From Neoarius graeffei (taxonomy: Eukaryota; Chordata; Actinopteri; Siluriformes; Ariidae), in the NCBI RefSeq assembly GCF_027579695.1, contig NC_083577.1, positions 62,799,241-62,863,240 of the forward strand: a stretch of DNA of 64,000 nt, given 5' to 3'. The notes under the pieces are model-generated. The model saw only the letters and a program-made list of their open reading frames with translations, had not been told where the DNA came from and did not search any database. The translations under genes and the position numbers were made by a program. Shown piece by piece: positions 12,219-22,436 of the stretch. Numbering within the stretch: position 1 is the first letter of the stretch; each line of letters begins with the position of its first letter.

Positions 12219-12393
12219 TGGTGGCACGGTGGTGTAAGCGGTTAGCATGGTTGCCTCACAGCAAGAAGGTTCTGGGTTTGAGCCCAGTGGCCAGCAGGGG
12301 CCTTTCTGTGTGGAGTTTGCATGTTCTCCCCGTGTCTGTGTGGGTTTGCTCCGGTTTCCCCCACAGTTCAAAGACAGGCGGTTAGGTTAATAT
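12219..12393 (+). repeat. V-SINE, head half
   Basis: The head and part of the core (GTGGCACGGTGGTGTAAG to AGGTTA), then an abrupt switch to another retroelement tail. Confidence 0.85.
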
Positions 12394-13860
12394 GGAATGG
12401 CCTTGAGCGAGGCACCTAACTCCCAACTGCTCCCCGGGTTCTGTTAGCATGGCTGCCCACTGCTCTGGGTGTGTGTGCTCACTGTTTAGTCAAGCCTTTT
12501 GTTAATGGTGTTTATGAGGTAAAGGAGTAGATCTGGAGGGTCCTCAGAAGTAGTGTTTTGGTAAACTGGGATGTATGGATGCTGTCAGTCCCCCACTCGC
12601 TTGCTCACTCGAGTTTGTTGACGGTGTAGTGGCTGCTGCTTTATGTCCCGGGGCTCCCTCATGCCTGTGTTACCTTCTGGCTCTCCCCTTTTAGTTACTG
12701 TATGCTGTCATAGTTTTGCCGGAATCCTTGCTTGTACTCCGTGCAAAATGTATACTGTTTCTACTTATTCAGGTGACATTGGGCATACCTAACAACCCGT
12801 GTTTTCTCCCCCCCCCCCCCCATCTGTCCCTCTGATTTACATGTCAATCCTGAGCTTGAGATGCTGACCTCTTCTGCTCCTCGGACCTGCCTGATCCATC
12901 CTGATGCCGTACGTCTGGTTGGAGTCTCATCACACCGCTCCTGTGGAGGACGGCCCCGTATGGACAATTGAAAGTCGCACTTGGAAGATGCTCTGGACGC
13001 TTACAGTAACACTTTTATGGCTGAGGACTACAGCTGACTTGCTAACTTTAGGACTGCAGTTGTCATGAACAGTTTTGCACTCAAGTTTCCATCAATGAAG
13101 AGTTATAACATCAACGAAACTGACTTCATGTTAAAACTGTTAATGTTATAGTCATGTTGTCTGTTGTTGCCCAAATGAGGATGGGTTCCCTTTTGAGTCT
13201 GGTTCCTCTCGAGGTTTCTTCCTCATGCCATCTGAGGAAGTTTTTCCTTGCCACCGTCGCCACAGGCGTGCTCATTGGGGATAGATTAGGGATAAAATTA
13301 GCTCATGTTTTAAGTCATTCAAATTCTGTAAAGCTGCTTTGCGACAATGTTTACTGTTAAAAGCACTATACAAATAAACTTGACTTGCTGCTGGGCAGCA
13401 TGGTGGTGTAGTGGTTAGCGCTGTTGCCTCACAGCAAGAAGGTCCGGGTTCGAGCCCCGTGGCTGGCGAGGGCCTTTCTGTGCGGAGTTTGCATGTTCTC
13501 CCCGTGTCCGCGTGGGTTTCCTCCGGGTGCTCCAGTTTCCCCCACAGTCCAAAGACATGCAGGTTAGGTTAACTGGTGACTCTAAATTGACCGTAGGTGT
13601 GAATGTGAGTGTGAATGGTTGTCTGTGTCTATGTCTCAGCCCTGTGATGACCTGGTGACTTGTCCAGGGTGTACCCCGCCTTTCGCCCGTAGTCATCTGG
13701 GATAGGCTCCGGCTTGCCTGCGACCCTGTAGAACAGGATAAAGCGGCTAGAGATGATGAGATGAGATGACTTGCTGCTCACGTGTGTTCACTGCTTCAGA
13801 TGGGTTAAATGCAGAGAGGAATTTCACAAGCATGTGATGAATAAAGTTGTGCTTCTTCTT
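12394..13860 (+). repeat. nested retroelement 3' tails
   Basis: 12394-12479 and 13779-13860 look like two halves of one old repeat (CCCAACTGCTCCCCGGG ... AAATGCAGAGAGGAATTTC, ending CTTCTTCTT). The interruption at 12480-13392 resembles the 3' end of a fish non-LTR element or SINE (AGGTTTCTTCCTCATGCCAT, AAAGCTGCTTTGCGACAATG, ending AAATAAACTTGACTTG). A short TGCTCAC at both joints is a possible target duplication. A V-SINE then inserted into the tail. Confidence 0.5.
13393..13767 (+). repeat. V-SINE, full length, with target duplication
   Basis: A complete copy flanked by the 11-bp duplication GACTTGCTGCT (13382-13392, 13768-13778). It landed in the A/T-rich tail of the preceding retroelement. 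Confidence 0.93.
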
Positions 13861-14265
13861 GTACACGCTTTCTGTCACCAGGGCAAAAAAAAAAAAGATG
13901 TATGTCCCCCATTCAAGACACACACGACTCCCTGGCTTCCCATAGCCTCATCCAGCTCCTTATTTTAGATTATTTGTCAGGTGTAAAAAGCTCACTCTGA
14001 GTATCTACTTTTAGTGCGTTAGATTTCACAGAAGTAACTTCAGAAAACCCTTGAGCTCCCTGGGGGGCCCTTTCTGGGGCCTCTCTTATCTCTTGGTCCC
14101 TCAGTGCAAGACATAATGAGGCACTGAGGGAGCAAGAGGTGAGTGGCAATGAAACTGAGTAAAGTTTCCTTAAGATTTATCTGTTGGATTGTGGCACAAA
14201 ACAAACAATCATGTTCCATCACACTCCCTTCAAGCTGCAGGTCAGGATCTAGTACCGGTACTTAC

Positions 14266-14653
14266 TATCCGCGGCGAGAGAGCGCGCGACCGTGAGACGC
14301 CTTTTGGTGCGCATGACGTGCCGCCTCCCGAGCCCATGGTTTCGGGACCGGATGCAGTCCACATAGAGATCCCAGAAGACTTGTGCCAGGTCCCAGAACA
14401 GAGCCCCGTGCTTCCGGTTGTCCGAGGACTTCAGAAACACCATGAGGTCCCAGAAGTCAGGCACCGTGTGCGCGATTCGCGGCGCGCGCATCTCCAGAAG
14501 CAGTACAGAAGCGCGTTCCCAACAGCGCGGGTCCGAGCGGCTCAGCGTTAACGGGTCCACGTGACCCGAGTTTTGGTCCTGCGTGGAAAGCGCGTGCACC
14601 AAGACGAGCAGCAACAGGGGCAGACGCGCACGCAAAACTACGTCATCCATCAT
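14266..14653 (-). CDS. fam237a: fam237a / neurosecretory protein GL precursor, first coding exon
   Basis: This encodes a small secreted neuropeptide precursor; the mature mammalian and avian peptide acts in hypothalamic feeding control, and GPR83 has been proposed as receptor (family knowledge). The exon codes 129 residues plus one base: a hydrophobic signal peptide (about 1-23), then DPRCWERASVLLLEM, KHGALFWDLAQVFWDLYVDC and SRNHGLGRR. Cys44 and Cys100 would form the one disulfide, and Gly109 before Arg110-Arg111 is an amidation/dibasic cleavage site giving a GL-amide end. The ATG follows an acceptor-like cttgtag, and a strong donor (gtaagt) starts at 14265. Without splicing, the frame continues only to a stop at 14249. 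It lies downstream of adam23 on the same strand, as I recall for human 2q33.3. Unlike most of the window it is GC-rich. Confidence 0.88.
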
Positions 14654-14765
14654 CTACAAGAGTAATTAGTACATTAGACTAATGAGGGTCAGGTATTAGT
14701 CCTAAACCCTGATAAACAACTACAAGGGTCAATCCTGAAAGTTGGTCAGTGATGCTATAAAACTG

Positions 14766-14766
<1 letters not shown>

Positions 14767-14806
<40 letters not shown>
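14767..14806. repeat. (TAA)n microsatellite
   Basis: About 13 perfect TAA units in the possible first intron of fam237a. Confidence 0.95.
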
Positions 14807-14807
<1 letters not shown>

Positions 14808-15093
14808 TAGTCTTAGAAATATTCTTTGCGTTTTGAGCCTTAGACATATGCGCACCACGTGACACAAACTGAGTCATAACAATAATTGTTCTCTAAAATG
14901 AAATAATTTGTAAGGTTAACATGATTCTGTGACTTATCAGTAAAACCACAGCATGCTATTTCTAACCCATATTTCAACTAATAATGTTAACATCGATTTT
15001 TATATGAATGGCCTATTCAGATATTCATATTCACATTGCATTTGCAAATCGAATTAGGCTATGTATGCATGCAAAAGAAGAAGATTCGCTTAC

Positions 15094-15182
15094 CTTTGAG
15101 ATGTCACCGTAAACTGACAGGATTTGTTTGTGAACCTCCGTGACAAGCTCAGTTTCATTAAGGGGGTGGTCACAGTATTAAA
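15094..15182 (-). promoter_or_regulatory. candidate 5' non-coding exon and promoter region of fam237a
   Basis: A donor CAAAG|gtaagcg ends a possible untranslated exon at 15094 and pairs with the acceptor just before the fam237a ATG at 14653. A TATA-like TTTAATA lies at 15176-15182. The transcription start is not visible. Confidence 0.35.
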
Positions 15183-15567
15183 CCCCTCACAGGGCTGAAC
15201 AGTGAGGGATGCTCCGCACAAGCTGATGGAAAAGCCACCAAAGCCATGCTGCTGCTGCCAACTTCAGATCTTGCTTTAACCTGCAAGTCTTAAAATGATT
15301 TCTTTAACAAAGTCATTTTCATTAGTTGGATAACAACATTTATGTGATTACTTATTAAGTCACTGCAGTGTGTGCTGATTTTGAAATGCAGTACAAGTCT
15401 TTATTAGTCACAGACAGTTATAGAGTAAAATTACTGCAGTGAAAATCTTAATTGCAAGTTCCTGAACTGTACAAAATATTAGGCTACAAAAAGCAGAGAC
15501 GTAACACCCATCAGACAAACGTATACAACTCTACAGGAAAATAATGCAAAGGAGAAGAAGAAAAATA
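15183..15567. other. upstream flank of fam237a, nothing further seen
   Basis: A/T-rich sequence with no recognisable element between the candidate promoter and the SINE at 15581. Confidence 0.4.
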
Positions 15568-15580
15568 ATAAATATCCTTG

Positions 15581-15925
15581 GGCCAGGACAGTGGCATAGT
15601 AGTTAGCACTGTCGCCTCACAGCAAGAAGGTCCTGGGTTCGAGCCCAGCGGCCAGCAAGGGCCTTTCTGTGTGGAGTTTGCATGTTCTCCCCGTGTCTGT
15701 GTGGGTTTCCTCCAGGTGCTCTGGTTTCCCCTACAGTCCAAAGACATGCAGGTTAGGCTAATTGGTGGCTCTAAATTGACCGTCAATGTGAGTGTAAATG
15801 GTTGTTTGTCTCTGTGTGTCAGCCCTGCGAGGTGTACCCTGCCTCTCGCCCATAGTCAGCTGGGATAGGCTCCAGCTTGCCTGCGACCCTGTAGAACAGG
15901 ATAAGCGGCTACAGATAATGGATGG
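15581..15925 (+). repeat. V-SINE with target duplication
   Basis: Head, core and tail are present with a short deletion in the tail half. Flanks are the 13-bp duplication ATAAATATCCTTG (15568-15580, 15926-15938). The tail ends ACAGATAATGGATGG, a variant of the more common ATGAGATGAG tail. Confidence 0.92.
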
Positions 15926-15994
15926 ATAAATATCCTTGTACAGAATGCACACTGCAATATGGAAGTGCATCTAATATATACTGTATACACTGCC

Positions 15995-17690
15995 TGGTCC
16001 AAAAAAAAAAAGTTGCACACTAATATTTGTTGGATCCCCTAGGGTGCTCATTTGCTGTGTCATTGTTTCGACAACTTTATACAACGTCACAACATTTGTG
16101 TCCAAAGTTGCATTAGTTTTTCACAGAAATCCTGTACTGACAACGGGAGAGTCAAACCACTCTGTAAAGTCTTCTCCAGCACATCCTAATGGGAATGAGG
16201 TCAGATGGCCAATTCATGTGAAAATGATTCCTTATGCTCCCGAACCTCTCTTACACAATCTGAGCCAGAGCATTTTTTAACATAGTTACTGGGAGACCAA
16301 ATGGTCTCCCAGTGGCCAGATTTGGTCTCCTAGTCAATGCCAAACCAGCTTCACTGGGAGACCAAATTTTAAACCAAGTTATGTTAGATTGATGCTGAAA
16401 GGTAAAACTGAAATGGGATTATGGGAGATGCTTGAATTGCTGGTCCAAATTCATAAGACTGTTTTCTTTGGATTGGAATGTTTAAGAAATATTGAAGTTG
16501 GGTTGTCAAGACTGTTCCAATTTCCAAATTATAGACTAAATATACAGTTATTTGATACTATGTTTCACATTGAGCAATAAAATTGAAGATTTTCTTATTT
16601 CTTATTTTTCACTGTTTCTTAAAATACATAATATTATGAAAGTTGATAAAACAATAACTTAAACTCAGTGTAATTTTAGTATTTTACCATACTTATGATG
16701 AAGTTATGGTACCGTAACTTGGCACTGCATTAACTATGTTGATATTATGCTGGCTGAAACGAGGATTCATAATGCGGCAATTTGCATCACAGAATATGCC
16801 GCAGCGGTGCAGCCGCATGGACTCTGGGGCCTGTGATTGTATTGCCCAGACCAGTTGGTCTCCTAGTGGAAAATCCTTAAAAAATGCTCTGATCTGAGCC
16901 CAATGAACCCTGTCGTCCTCGAATATGCTCGTGCCATTAGGGAAGAAAAATCCATTAATGGCATAACTTGGTCATTCAGTACATTCAGGTTGTCAGCCAA
17001 TTTCATTTTATTGCCCCTTAACGTTTCTGAGCCTCAACCTGATCAACTGAAGCAACCACAGATCGTAACACTGCCTCCAGAGGTTTGGCCACGGTGCATG
17101 ATGGGTGCATCACTTCATGCACTTCCCTTCTTACCCTGGAATAGGGTAAATCTAGATTCATCAGACCACATTACCTTTTTCCATTGCTCCAGAGTCCAAT
17201 CTTTACGCTCCCCAGCACACTGAAGACATTTCTTCTGATTAGACTCACCAACAAATGGTTTTCTTATGGCCACATAGCTGTTTAGTCCCAATCCTTTGAG
17301 TTGTCGCCACGTTGTGTGTGTGGGAATGCTTTTAGCTTCACTATTAAACAGTTCTACTTTTTAGTTCAGTTTTTATGATTCAACTTCACTAAGTTTTAAG
17401 TCTTCAATCACAGTCGATTAAGACTTATCACGGTCAGTCAAAATATTTTTTTCCGACCACATTTCTTCTACAAGGTTGATGGTTCACCATTATCCTTCCA
17501 GGTTTTAATAATGCTTTGGACAGTTCTTAATTCAATTCCAGTAATTTCAGCAATTTCTTTAGTCACTTTCTTTGCTTGCTGCAGGCCAATAGTTCGACCC
17601 ATCTGAAACACAGTAACATATTTTCCACGACCACAGCATATGTCTTCTGACATGGTTGTTGAAGAAATGAGAAGCAACTCACTGCATCAG
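15995..17690 (-). pseudogene. degenerate Tc1-like transposase region
   Basis: At 17468-17617 the minus strand reads MGRTIGLQQAKKVTKEIAEI followed by a helix-turn-helix (TGIELRTVQSIIKTWKDNG), the N-terminal domain of a Tc1 transposase. The remainder down to about 16000 is decayed and interrupted by a hAT MITE. Clear outer termini were not found. Confidence 0.6.
16266..16891. mobile_element. hAT non-autonomous element (626 bp)
   Basis: Termini CAGAGCATTTTTTAA and TTAAAAAATGCTCTG are perfect inverted repeats, flanked by the 8-bp direct duplication ATCTGAGC (16258-16265, 16892-16899) that marks hAT insertion. Subterminal GGGAGACCAAATGGTCTCCC forms a further palindrome, echoed at the other end (TTGGTCTCCTAGTGG). 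There is no transposase. It sits in the degenerate Tc1 at 15995-17690. Confidence 0.92.
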
Positions 17691-18422
17691 TTAGGGTTAA
17701 AAGAATTCTTGCCAATTTTTTTAATCATATATGCACAGAAGTTCATTTATCATTATTTATCAATCATTTATTTTATGTGAACAGCAGTTTATGTAATAAA
17801 TTATTGTTCACAAGACAATAACTTGCTCACACAAAATAAAAATTATAACCTTTTGGGATTTTACTTTTGTTTTTTTGTTTTTTTTATTTACAACGTCAAA
17901 TCAGAAAAAGTTGGAATGGTATGTTGAAATTGAAATTAAAACTGAAAACAATGATTTGTAAATAATCTTTGATTTGTATTGCATTCAAAACAATACAACA
18001 CATCATTTCATGTTTTACCTCATGGATTTTATTGTTTGTTTGTTGTTGTTTTTTCAAAATAAACACTGATTTCAATTTTGATTCTTACAAAATATTTCAA
18101 AAAGAAAGTTGGGACAGTAAAGCATTTACTAATTTATAACATTGCCATTCCTTCTCGCAACACTTGAAAGATGTTTAGGGACTGAAGACACCAAGTGATG
18201 AAATGTTTCAGGTGTTATTTTGTCTCATTCCTCCTGCAAACAGGTCTTAAGGTGTGCAACAGTATAGGGTCGTCATTTCCATTTTGTCATTTCAAAATTC
18301 ACCACACATTCTCTACTGGGGACAGAGGGGACAAACACCCTCTTCTTCCTCAGCCATGCTTTTGTAATGTGTGCAGAATGTGGTTTTTGCATTGTCTTGT
18401 AGAAATATCTCTGGAAAATATG

Positions 18423-18608
18423 TCATCTCGAAAGCAGCATATATTGCTCCAAAATCTCACTGTACTTTTCTGCATTAATACTGCCATCACAGAAGTGTAA
18501 GTTACCTTCGCCAAGGGCAGTGACACAACCCCATACCATGACAGACCTTTTGGACTTGTTCCTGGTAACAGTCTGGGTGGTCCTTTTCATCTTTGGTCCA
18601 GAGGACAA
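18423..18608 (-). pseudogene. Tc1-like transposase core fragment
   Basis: 61 residues including RSVMVWGCV and INAEKYSEILEQYM, homologous in pattern to [10 protein letters not shown] and [14 protein letters not shown] in the intact transposase at 25911-26981. The DDE residues lie outside the surviving frame. Confidence 0.65.
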
Positions 18609-18770
18609 GGCGTTCAGTTCTTATTTAAAAAAAAAAAAAAGACCTGGAATATTGATTCGTTTGAGCACAATGCATGTTTCCATTGTGTGATGGTCCATCC
18701 TAGATGCCTCCAAGCTCAGAGAAGCCGACAGCACTTCTGCATACAGTTAACATAACTGCACAGTAAAGTT

Positions 18771-21700
18771 CCCCTCCTAGAACTGCCACCTTATTGTGGT
18801 GGAGGGGTTTGTGTGCTTGAATGATCCTAGGAGCTATGTTGTCGGGGGCATTATGCCCCTGTCAGGGTTTCCCAAGGCAGACAGGTCCTAGGTGACAGGC
18901 CAGACTAAGAGCAGTTCACCAAAACCCCTATGGAGAAAAATCCGAGGACCGTGACGTCGCCCGGGATGACGCAGCCGGGGCCCCACCCTGGAGCCAGGCC
19001 CGGGGTTGGGGCTCGTATGCGAGTGCTTGGTGGCCGGGCCTTTGCCCATGGGGCCCGGCCGGGCTCAGCCCGAAGAGGTGACGTGGGCCCGACCTCCTGT
19101 GGGTTCACCACCCACAGAGGTAGCAGTAGGGAACTGGTGCAATGTGGATTGGGTGGCAGTCGAAGGCAGGGGCCTCGACGACCTGATCCCCGGACACAGC
19201 GGCTGGCTGTTGGGACATGGAATGTCACTTCGCTGGGGGGGAAAGAGCCTGAGCTTGTGCGGGAGGTTGAGAGGTACCAGCTAGAGATAGTCGGGCTCAC
19301 CTCCACGCACAGCTTGGGCTCTGGAACCCAGCTCCTCGAGAGGGGCTGGACTCTCCACTTCTCTGGAGTCGCCCGTGGTGAGCGGCGGCGGGCTGGTGTG
19401 GGCTTGCTTATAGCTCCCCAGCTCAGCCGCCATGTGTTGGAGTTTACCCCAGTGAACGAGAGGGTCGCCTCTCTGCGCCTTCGGATTGGGGAGAGGGCTC
19501 TTGCTGTTGTTTGTGCCTACGGCCCAAATAGCAGTATAGAGTATCCGGCCTTCTTGGAGTCCCTGGGAGAGGTACTGAGGAGTGCTCAGACTGGGGACTC
19601 CATTGTGTTACTGGGGGACTTCAATGCTCACGTGGGAGATGACAGTGACACCTGGAGGGGCGTGGTTGGGAGGAACGGCCTCCCCGATCTGAACCCGAGT
19701 GGTGTTTTGTTATTGGACTTCTGTGCTAGTCACGGTTTGTCCATAACAAACACCATGTTCGAGCATAGGGGTGTCCATAAGTGCACGTGGCACCAGGACA
19801 CCTTAGGTCGGAGGTCAATGATAGACTTTGTAGTCGTTTCATCTGATCTCCGGCCCTATGTCTTGGACACTCGGGTGAAGAGAGGGGCTGAGCTGTCAAC
19901 TGATCACCACCTGGTGGTGAGTTGGATCCGCTGGCGGAGGAGGAAGCTGGACAGACCTGGCAGGCCCAAACGTATGGTGAGGGTCTGCTGGGAACGTCTG
20001 GCCGAGCACTCTGTTGGGGAGCTCTTTAACTCCCACCTCCGGGAGAGCTTTTCCCAGCTTCCGAGGGAGGCGGGGGACATGGAGTCTGAGTGGACCATGT
20101 TCTCTACCTCCATTGTGGATGCAGCTGCTTGGAGCTGTGGCCGCAAGGTCTCCGGTGCCTGTCGTGGCGGCAATCCCCGAACCCAGTGGTGGACACCAGA
20201 AGTAAGGGATGCCGTCAAGCTGAAGAAGGAGTCCTATCAGGCCATGTTAACCTCCAGGACTCCCGAGGCAGCTGACGGGTATCGGCAGGCCAGGCGTGCT
20301 GCAGCTCGGGCAGTTGCGGAGGCAAAAACTCGGAACTGGGAGGAGTTCGGGGAGGCCATGGAGAAGGACTATCGGTCGGCCTCGAAGAAATTCTGGCAAA
20401 CTGTCCGGTGCCTCAGGAGGGGGAAGCAGTACTCTGCCAACACTGTTTACAGTGCGGGTGGGGAGCTGTTGACCTCGACTGGGGACATTGTCGGGCGGTG
20501 GAAGGAATACTTTGAGGATCTCCTCAATCCCACCGTCATGTCTTCCACTGAGGAGACTGAGGCTGATGACTCAGAGGTGGACTCGTCCATTACCCAAGCC
20601 GAAGTCACTGAGGTGGTTTGCAAGCTCCTTGGTGGCAAGGCACCGGGGGTGGATGAGATCCGCCCTGAGTATCTCAAGTCTCTGGATGTTGTGGGGCTGT
20701 CTTGGTTGACACGCCTCTGCAACATCGCGTGGCGGTCAAGGACAGTGCCTATGGAGTGGCAGACTGGGGTGGTGGTCCCTCTTTTTAAGAAAGGGGACCG
20801 GAGAGTGTGCTCCAATTATAGGGAAATCACACTTCTCAGCCTCCCAGGGAAGGTTTACTCCAGGGTACTGGAGAGGAGAATTCGACCAATAGTCGAACCT
20901 CGGATCCAGGAGGAACAATGCGGTTTTCGTCCTGGTCACGGAACACTGGACCAGCTCTATACCCTTCATAGGGTGCTCGAGGGTTCATGGGAGTTTGCCC
21001 AACCAGTCCACATGTGCTTTGTGGATCTGGAGAAGGCATTCGACCGTGTCCCCCGTAGTATTCTGTGGGGGGTGCTTCAGGAGTATGGGGTTCGGGGCTC
21101 TTTGCTAAGGGCTGTCTGGTCCCTGTACGAACGGAGCAGGAGTCTGGTTCGCATTGCCGGCAGTAAGTCAGACCTGTTCCCAGTGCATGTTGGACTCTGG
21201 CAGGGCTGCCCTTTGTCACCGGTTCTGTTCATAATTTTTATGGACAGAATTTCTAGGCGCAGCCAGGGGCCAGAAGGAATCCTGTTTGGGAACCACAGGA
21301 TTTCATCTCTGCTTTTTGCGGATGATGTTGTCCTGTTGGCTTCTTCAAACCAGGACCTTCAGCATGCACTGGGGCGGTTTGCAGTCGAGTGTGAAGCGGC
21401 TGGGATGAGAATCAGCACCTCCAAGTCCGAGGCCATGGTTCTCGACCGGAAAAGGGTGGCTTGCCCTCTCCAGGTTGGTGGAGAAGTTCTGCCTCAAGTG
21501 GAGGAGTTTAAGTATCTCGGGATCTTGTTCACGAGTGAGGGAAGGATGGAGCGTGAGATCGACAGGCGGATCGGTGCAGCCTCCGCAGTGATGCGGTCGC
21601 TTTACCGGTCCGTCGTGGTGAAGAAGGAGCTGAGCCAAAAGGCGAAGCTCTCAATTTACCGGTCGATCTACGTTCCGACTCTCACCTATGGTCATGAGCT

Positions 21701-22129
21701 TTGGGTAATGACCAAAAGGACAAGATCGCGGATACAATCGGCCGAAATGAGTTTCCTTCGCAGGGTGGCTGGGCGCTCCCTTAGAGATAGGGTGAGAAGC
21801 ACAGTCACTCGGGAGGAGCTCGGAGTAGAGCCGCTGCTGCTCCACATCGAGAGGAATCAGCTGAGGTGGCTCGGGCATCTTTTTCGGATGCCTCCTGGAC
21901 GCCTCCCTGGGGAGGTGTTCCAGGCATGTCCCCCCGGGAGGAGGCCCCGGGGAAGACCCAGGACACGCTGGAGGGACTATGTCTCTCGGCTGGCCTGGGA
22001 ACGCCTCGGTGTTCTTCCCGAGGAGCTGGCCGAGGTGTCTGGGGAAAGGGACGTTTGGGCTTCCCTGCTTAGACTGCTGCCTCCGCGACCCGGTCCCGGA
22101 TAAAGCGGAAGAAGACGAGACGAGACGAG
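18771..22129 (+). mobile_element. full-length RTE-clade LINE, Rex3-like
   Basis: A 3.36 kb non-LTR retrotransposon with a single long ORF and a (GACGA)n-like tail (GAAGACGAGACGAGACGAGG). It is flanked by a 13-bp target duplication GCACAGTAAAGTT (18758-18770 and 22130-22142), so both ends are original. One ORF with N-terminal endonuclease and no ORF1 is the RTE layout. The RT sequence matches my memory of fish Rex3. The GC content is far above the surroundings. Confidence 0.9.
18930..22103 (+). CDS. Rex3-like endonuclease/reverse transcriptase, intact ORF
   Basis: A 1057-residue ORF without stops. The apurinic-endonuclease-like domain shows TWNVTSL (about 95), [12 protein letters not shown] (about 228), SMIDFVVVS (about 296) and STDHHLVVS (about 324). 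The reverse transcriptase has [15 protein letters not shown] (about 569), [13 protein letters not shown] (about 696), [10 protein letters not shown] and the catalytic FADDVVLL (about 795). The C-terminal part has YGHELWVMT and a basic [15 protein letters not shown] stretch. It copies its own RNA at a nicked chromosomal site (family knowledge). Some residues differ from the form I recall (NYREITLL where G is usual, LWQGCPL where R is usual), so activity is uncertain. The ATG at 18930 is the first in frame; an internal start is possible. Confidence 0.9.
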   Translation: MEKNPRTVTSPGMTQPGPHPGARPGVGARMRVLGGRAFAHGARPGSARRGDVGPTSCGFTTHRGSSRELVQCGLGGSRRQGPRRPDPRTQRLAVGTWNVTSLGGKEPELVREVERYQLEIVGLTSTHSLGSGTQLLERGWTLHFSGVARGERRRAGVGLLIAPQLSRHVLEFTPVNERVASLRLRIGERALAVVCAYGPNSSIEYPAFLESLGEVLRSAQTGDSIVLLGDFNAHVGDDSDTWRGVVGRNGLPDLNPSGVLLLDFCASHGLSITNTMFEHRGVHKCTWHQDTLGRRSMIDFVVVSSDLRPYVLDTRVKRGAELSTDHHLVVSWIRWRRRKLDRPGRPKRMVRVCWERLAEHSVGELFNSHLRESFSQLPREAGDMESEWTMFSTSIVDAAAWSCGRKVSGACRGGNPRTQWWTPEVRDAVKLKKESYQAMLTSRTPEAADGYRQARRAAARAVAEAKTRNWEEFGEAMEKDYRSASKKFWQTVRCLRRGKQYSANTVYSAGGELLTSTGDIVGRWKEYFEDLLNPTVMSSTEETEADDSEVDSSITQAEVTEVVCKLLGGKAPGVDEIRPEYLKSLDVVGLSWLTRLCNIAWRSRTVPMEWQTGVVVPLFKKGDRRVCSNYREITLLSLPGKVYSRVLERRIRPIVEPRIQEEQCGFRPGHGTLDQLYTLHRVLEGSWEFAQPVHMCFVDLEKAFDRVPRSILWGVLQEYGVRGSLLRAVWSLYERSRSLVRIAGSKSDLFPVHVGLWQGCPLSPVLFIIFMDRISRRSQGPEGILFGNHRISSLLFADDVVLLASSNQDLQHALGRFAVECEAAGMRISTSKSEAMVLDRKRVACPLQVGGEVLPQVEEFKYLGILFTSEGRMEREIDRRIGAASAVMRSLYRSVVVKKELSQKAKLSIYRSIYVPTLTYGHELWVMTKRTRSRIQSAEMSFLRRVAGRSLRDRVRSTVTREELGVEPLLLHIERNQLRWLGHLFRMPPGRLPGEVFQACPPGRRPRGRPRTRWRDYVSRLAWERLGVLPEELAEVSGERDVWASLLRLLPPRPGPG

Positions 22130-22360
22130 GCACAGTAAAGTTTTAACTGGCATTTGTGGATGTAACTCCATATTGTAATGCTTGATGAAGGTTTGCCAAA
22201 GTAATCCTGAGCTCATTTGGTTATATCAGCTATAGATATGTGGCGGCAAAGGAAAGAAAATATAAGGTATATTTTGTTCAAAGTTTAAACTTATGACATG
22301 TAGATGAAGAAAAAGTTCAAGAAGGGTTTTGAAGAGATCACTGATAGGTACTACTCTCCA

Positions 22361-22363
<3 letters not shown>

Positions 22364-22429
<66 letters not shown>
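22364..22429. repeat. (TA)n microsatellite
   Basis: A perfect TA tract of about 33 units directly next to the Tc1-like element at 22435, which targets TA dinucleotides. Confidence 0.97.

Positions 22430-22434
<5 letters not shown>

Positions 22435-22436
<2 letters not shown>

Larger units (their letters stand above)
17890..22240 (-). mobile_element. degenerate Tc1-like element split by a LINE
   Basis: 17896-18770 and 22143-22240 are two parts of one old Tc1-like copy. The left part has AAAAAGTTGGAAT words like the termini of the intact element at 25530-27150. The minus strand at 18608-18423 reads SVMVWGCVTALGEGNLHFCD, then NAEKYSEILEQYML, typical Tc1 transposase core. The right end is not clear. 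Confidence 0.6.

Noticed and set aside
14040-14134. Alternative second coding exon of fam237a after CTTGCTCCCTCAG at about 14135
   Set aside because: In the required phase it reads only a few residues before a stop; the exon at 9403-9249 fits length and poly(A) signal better.
19904-22133. Several long minus-strand frames across the LINE
   Set aside because: Antisense shadows of the 1057-codon ORF. None has a recognisable motif.
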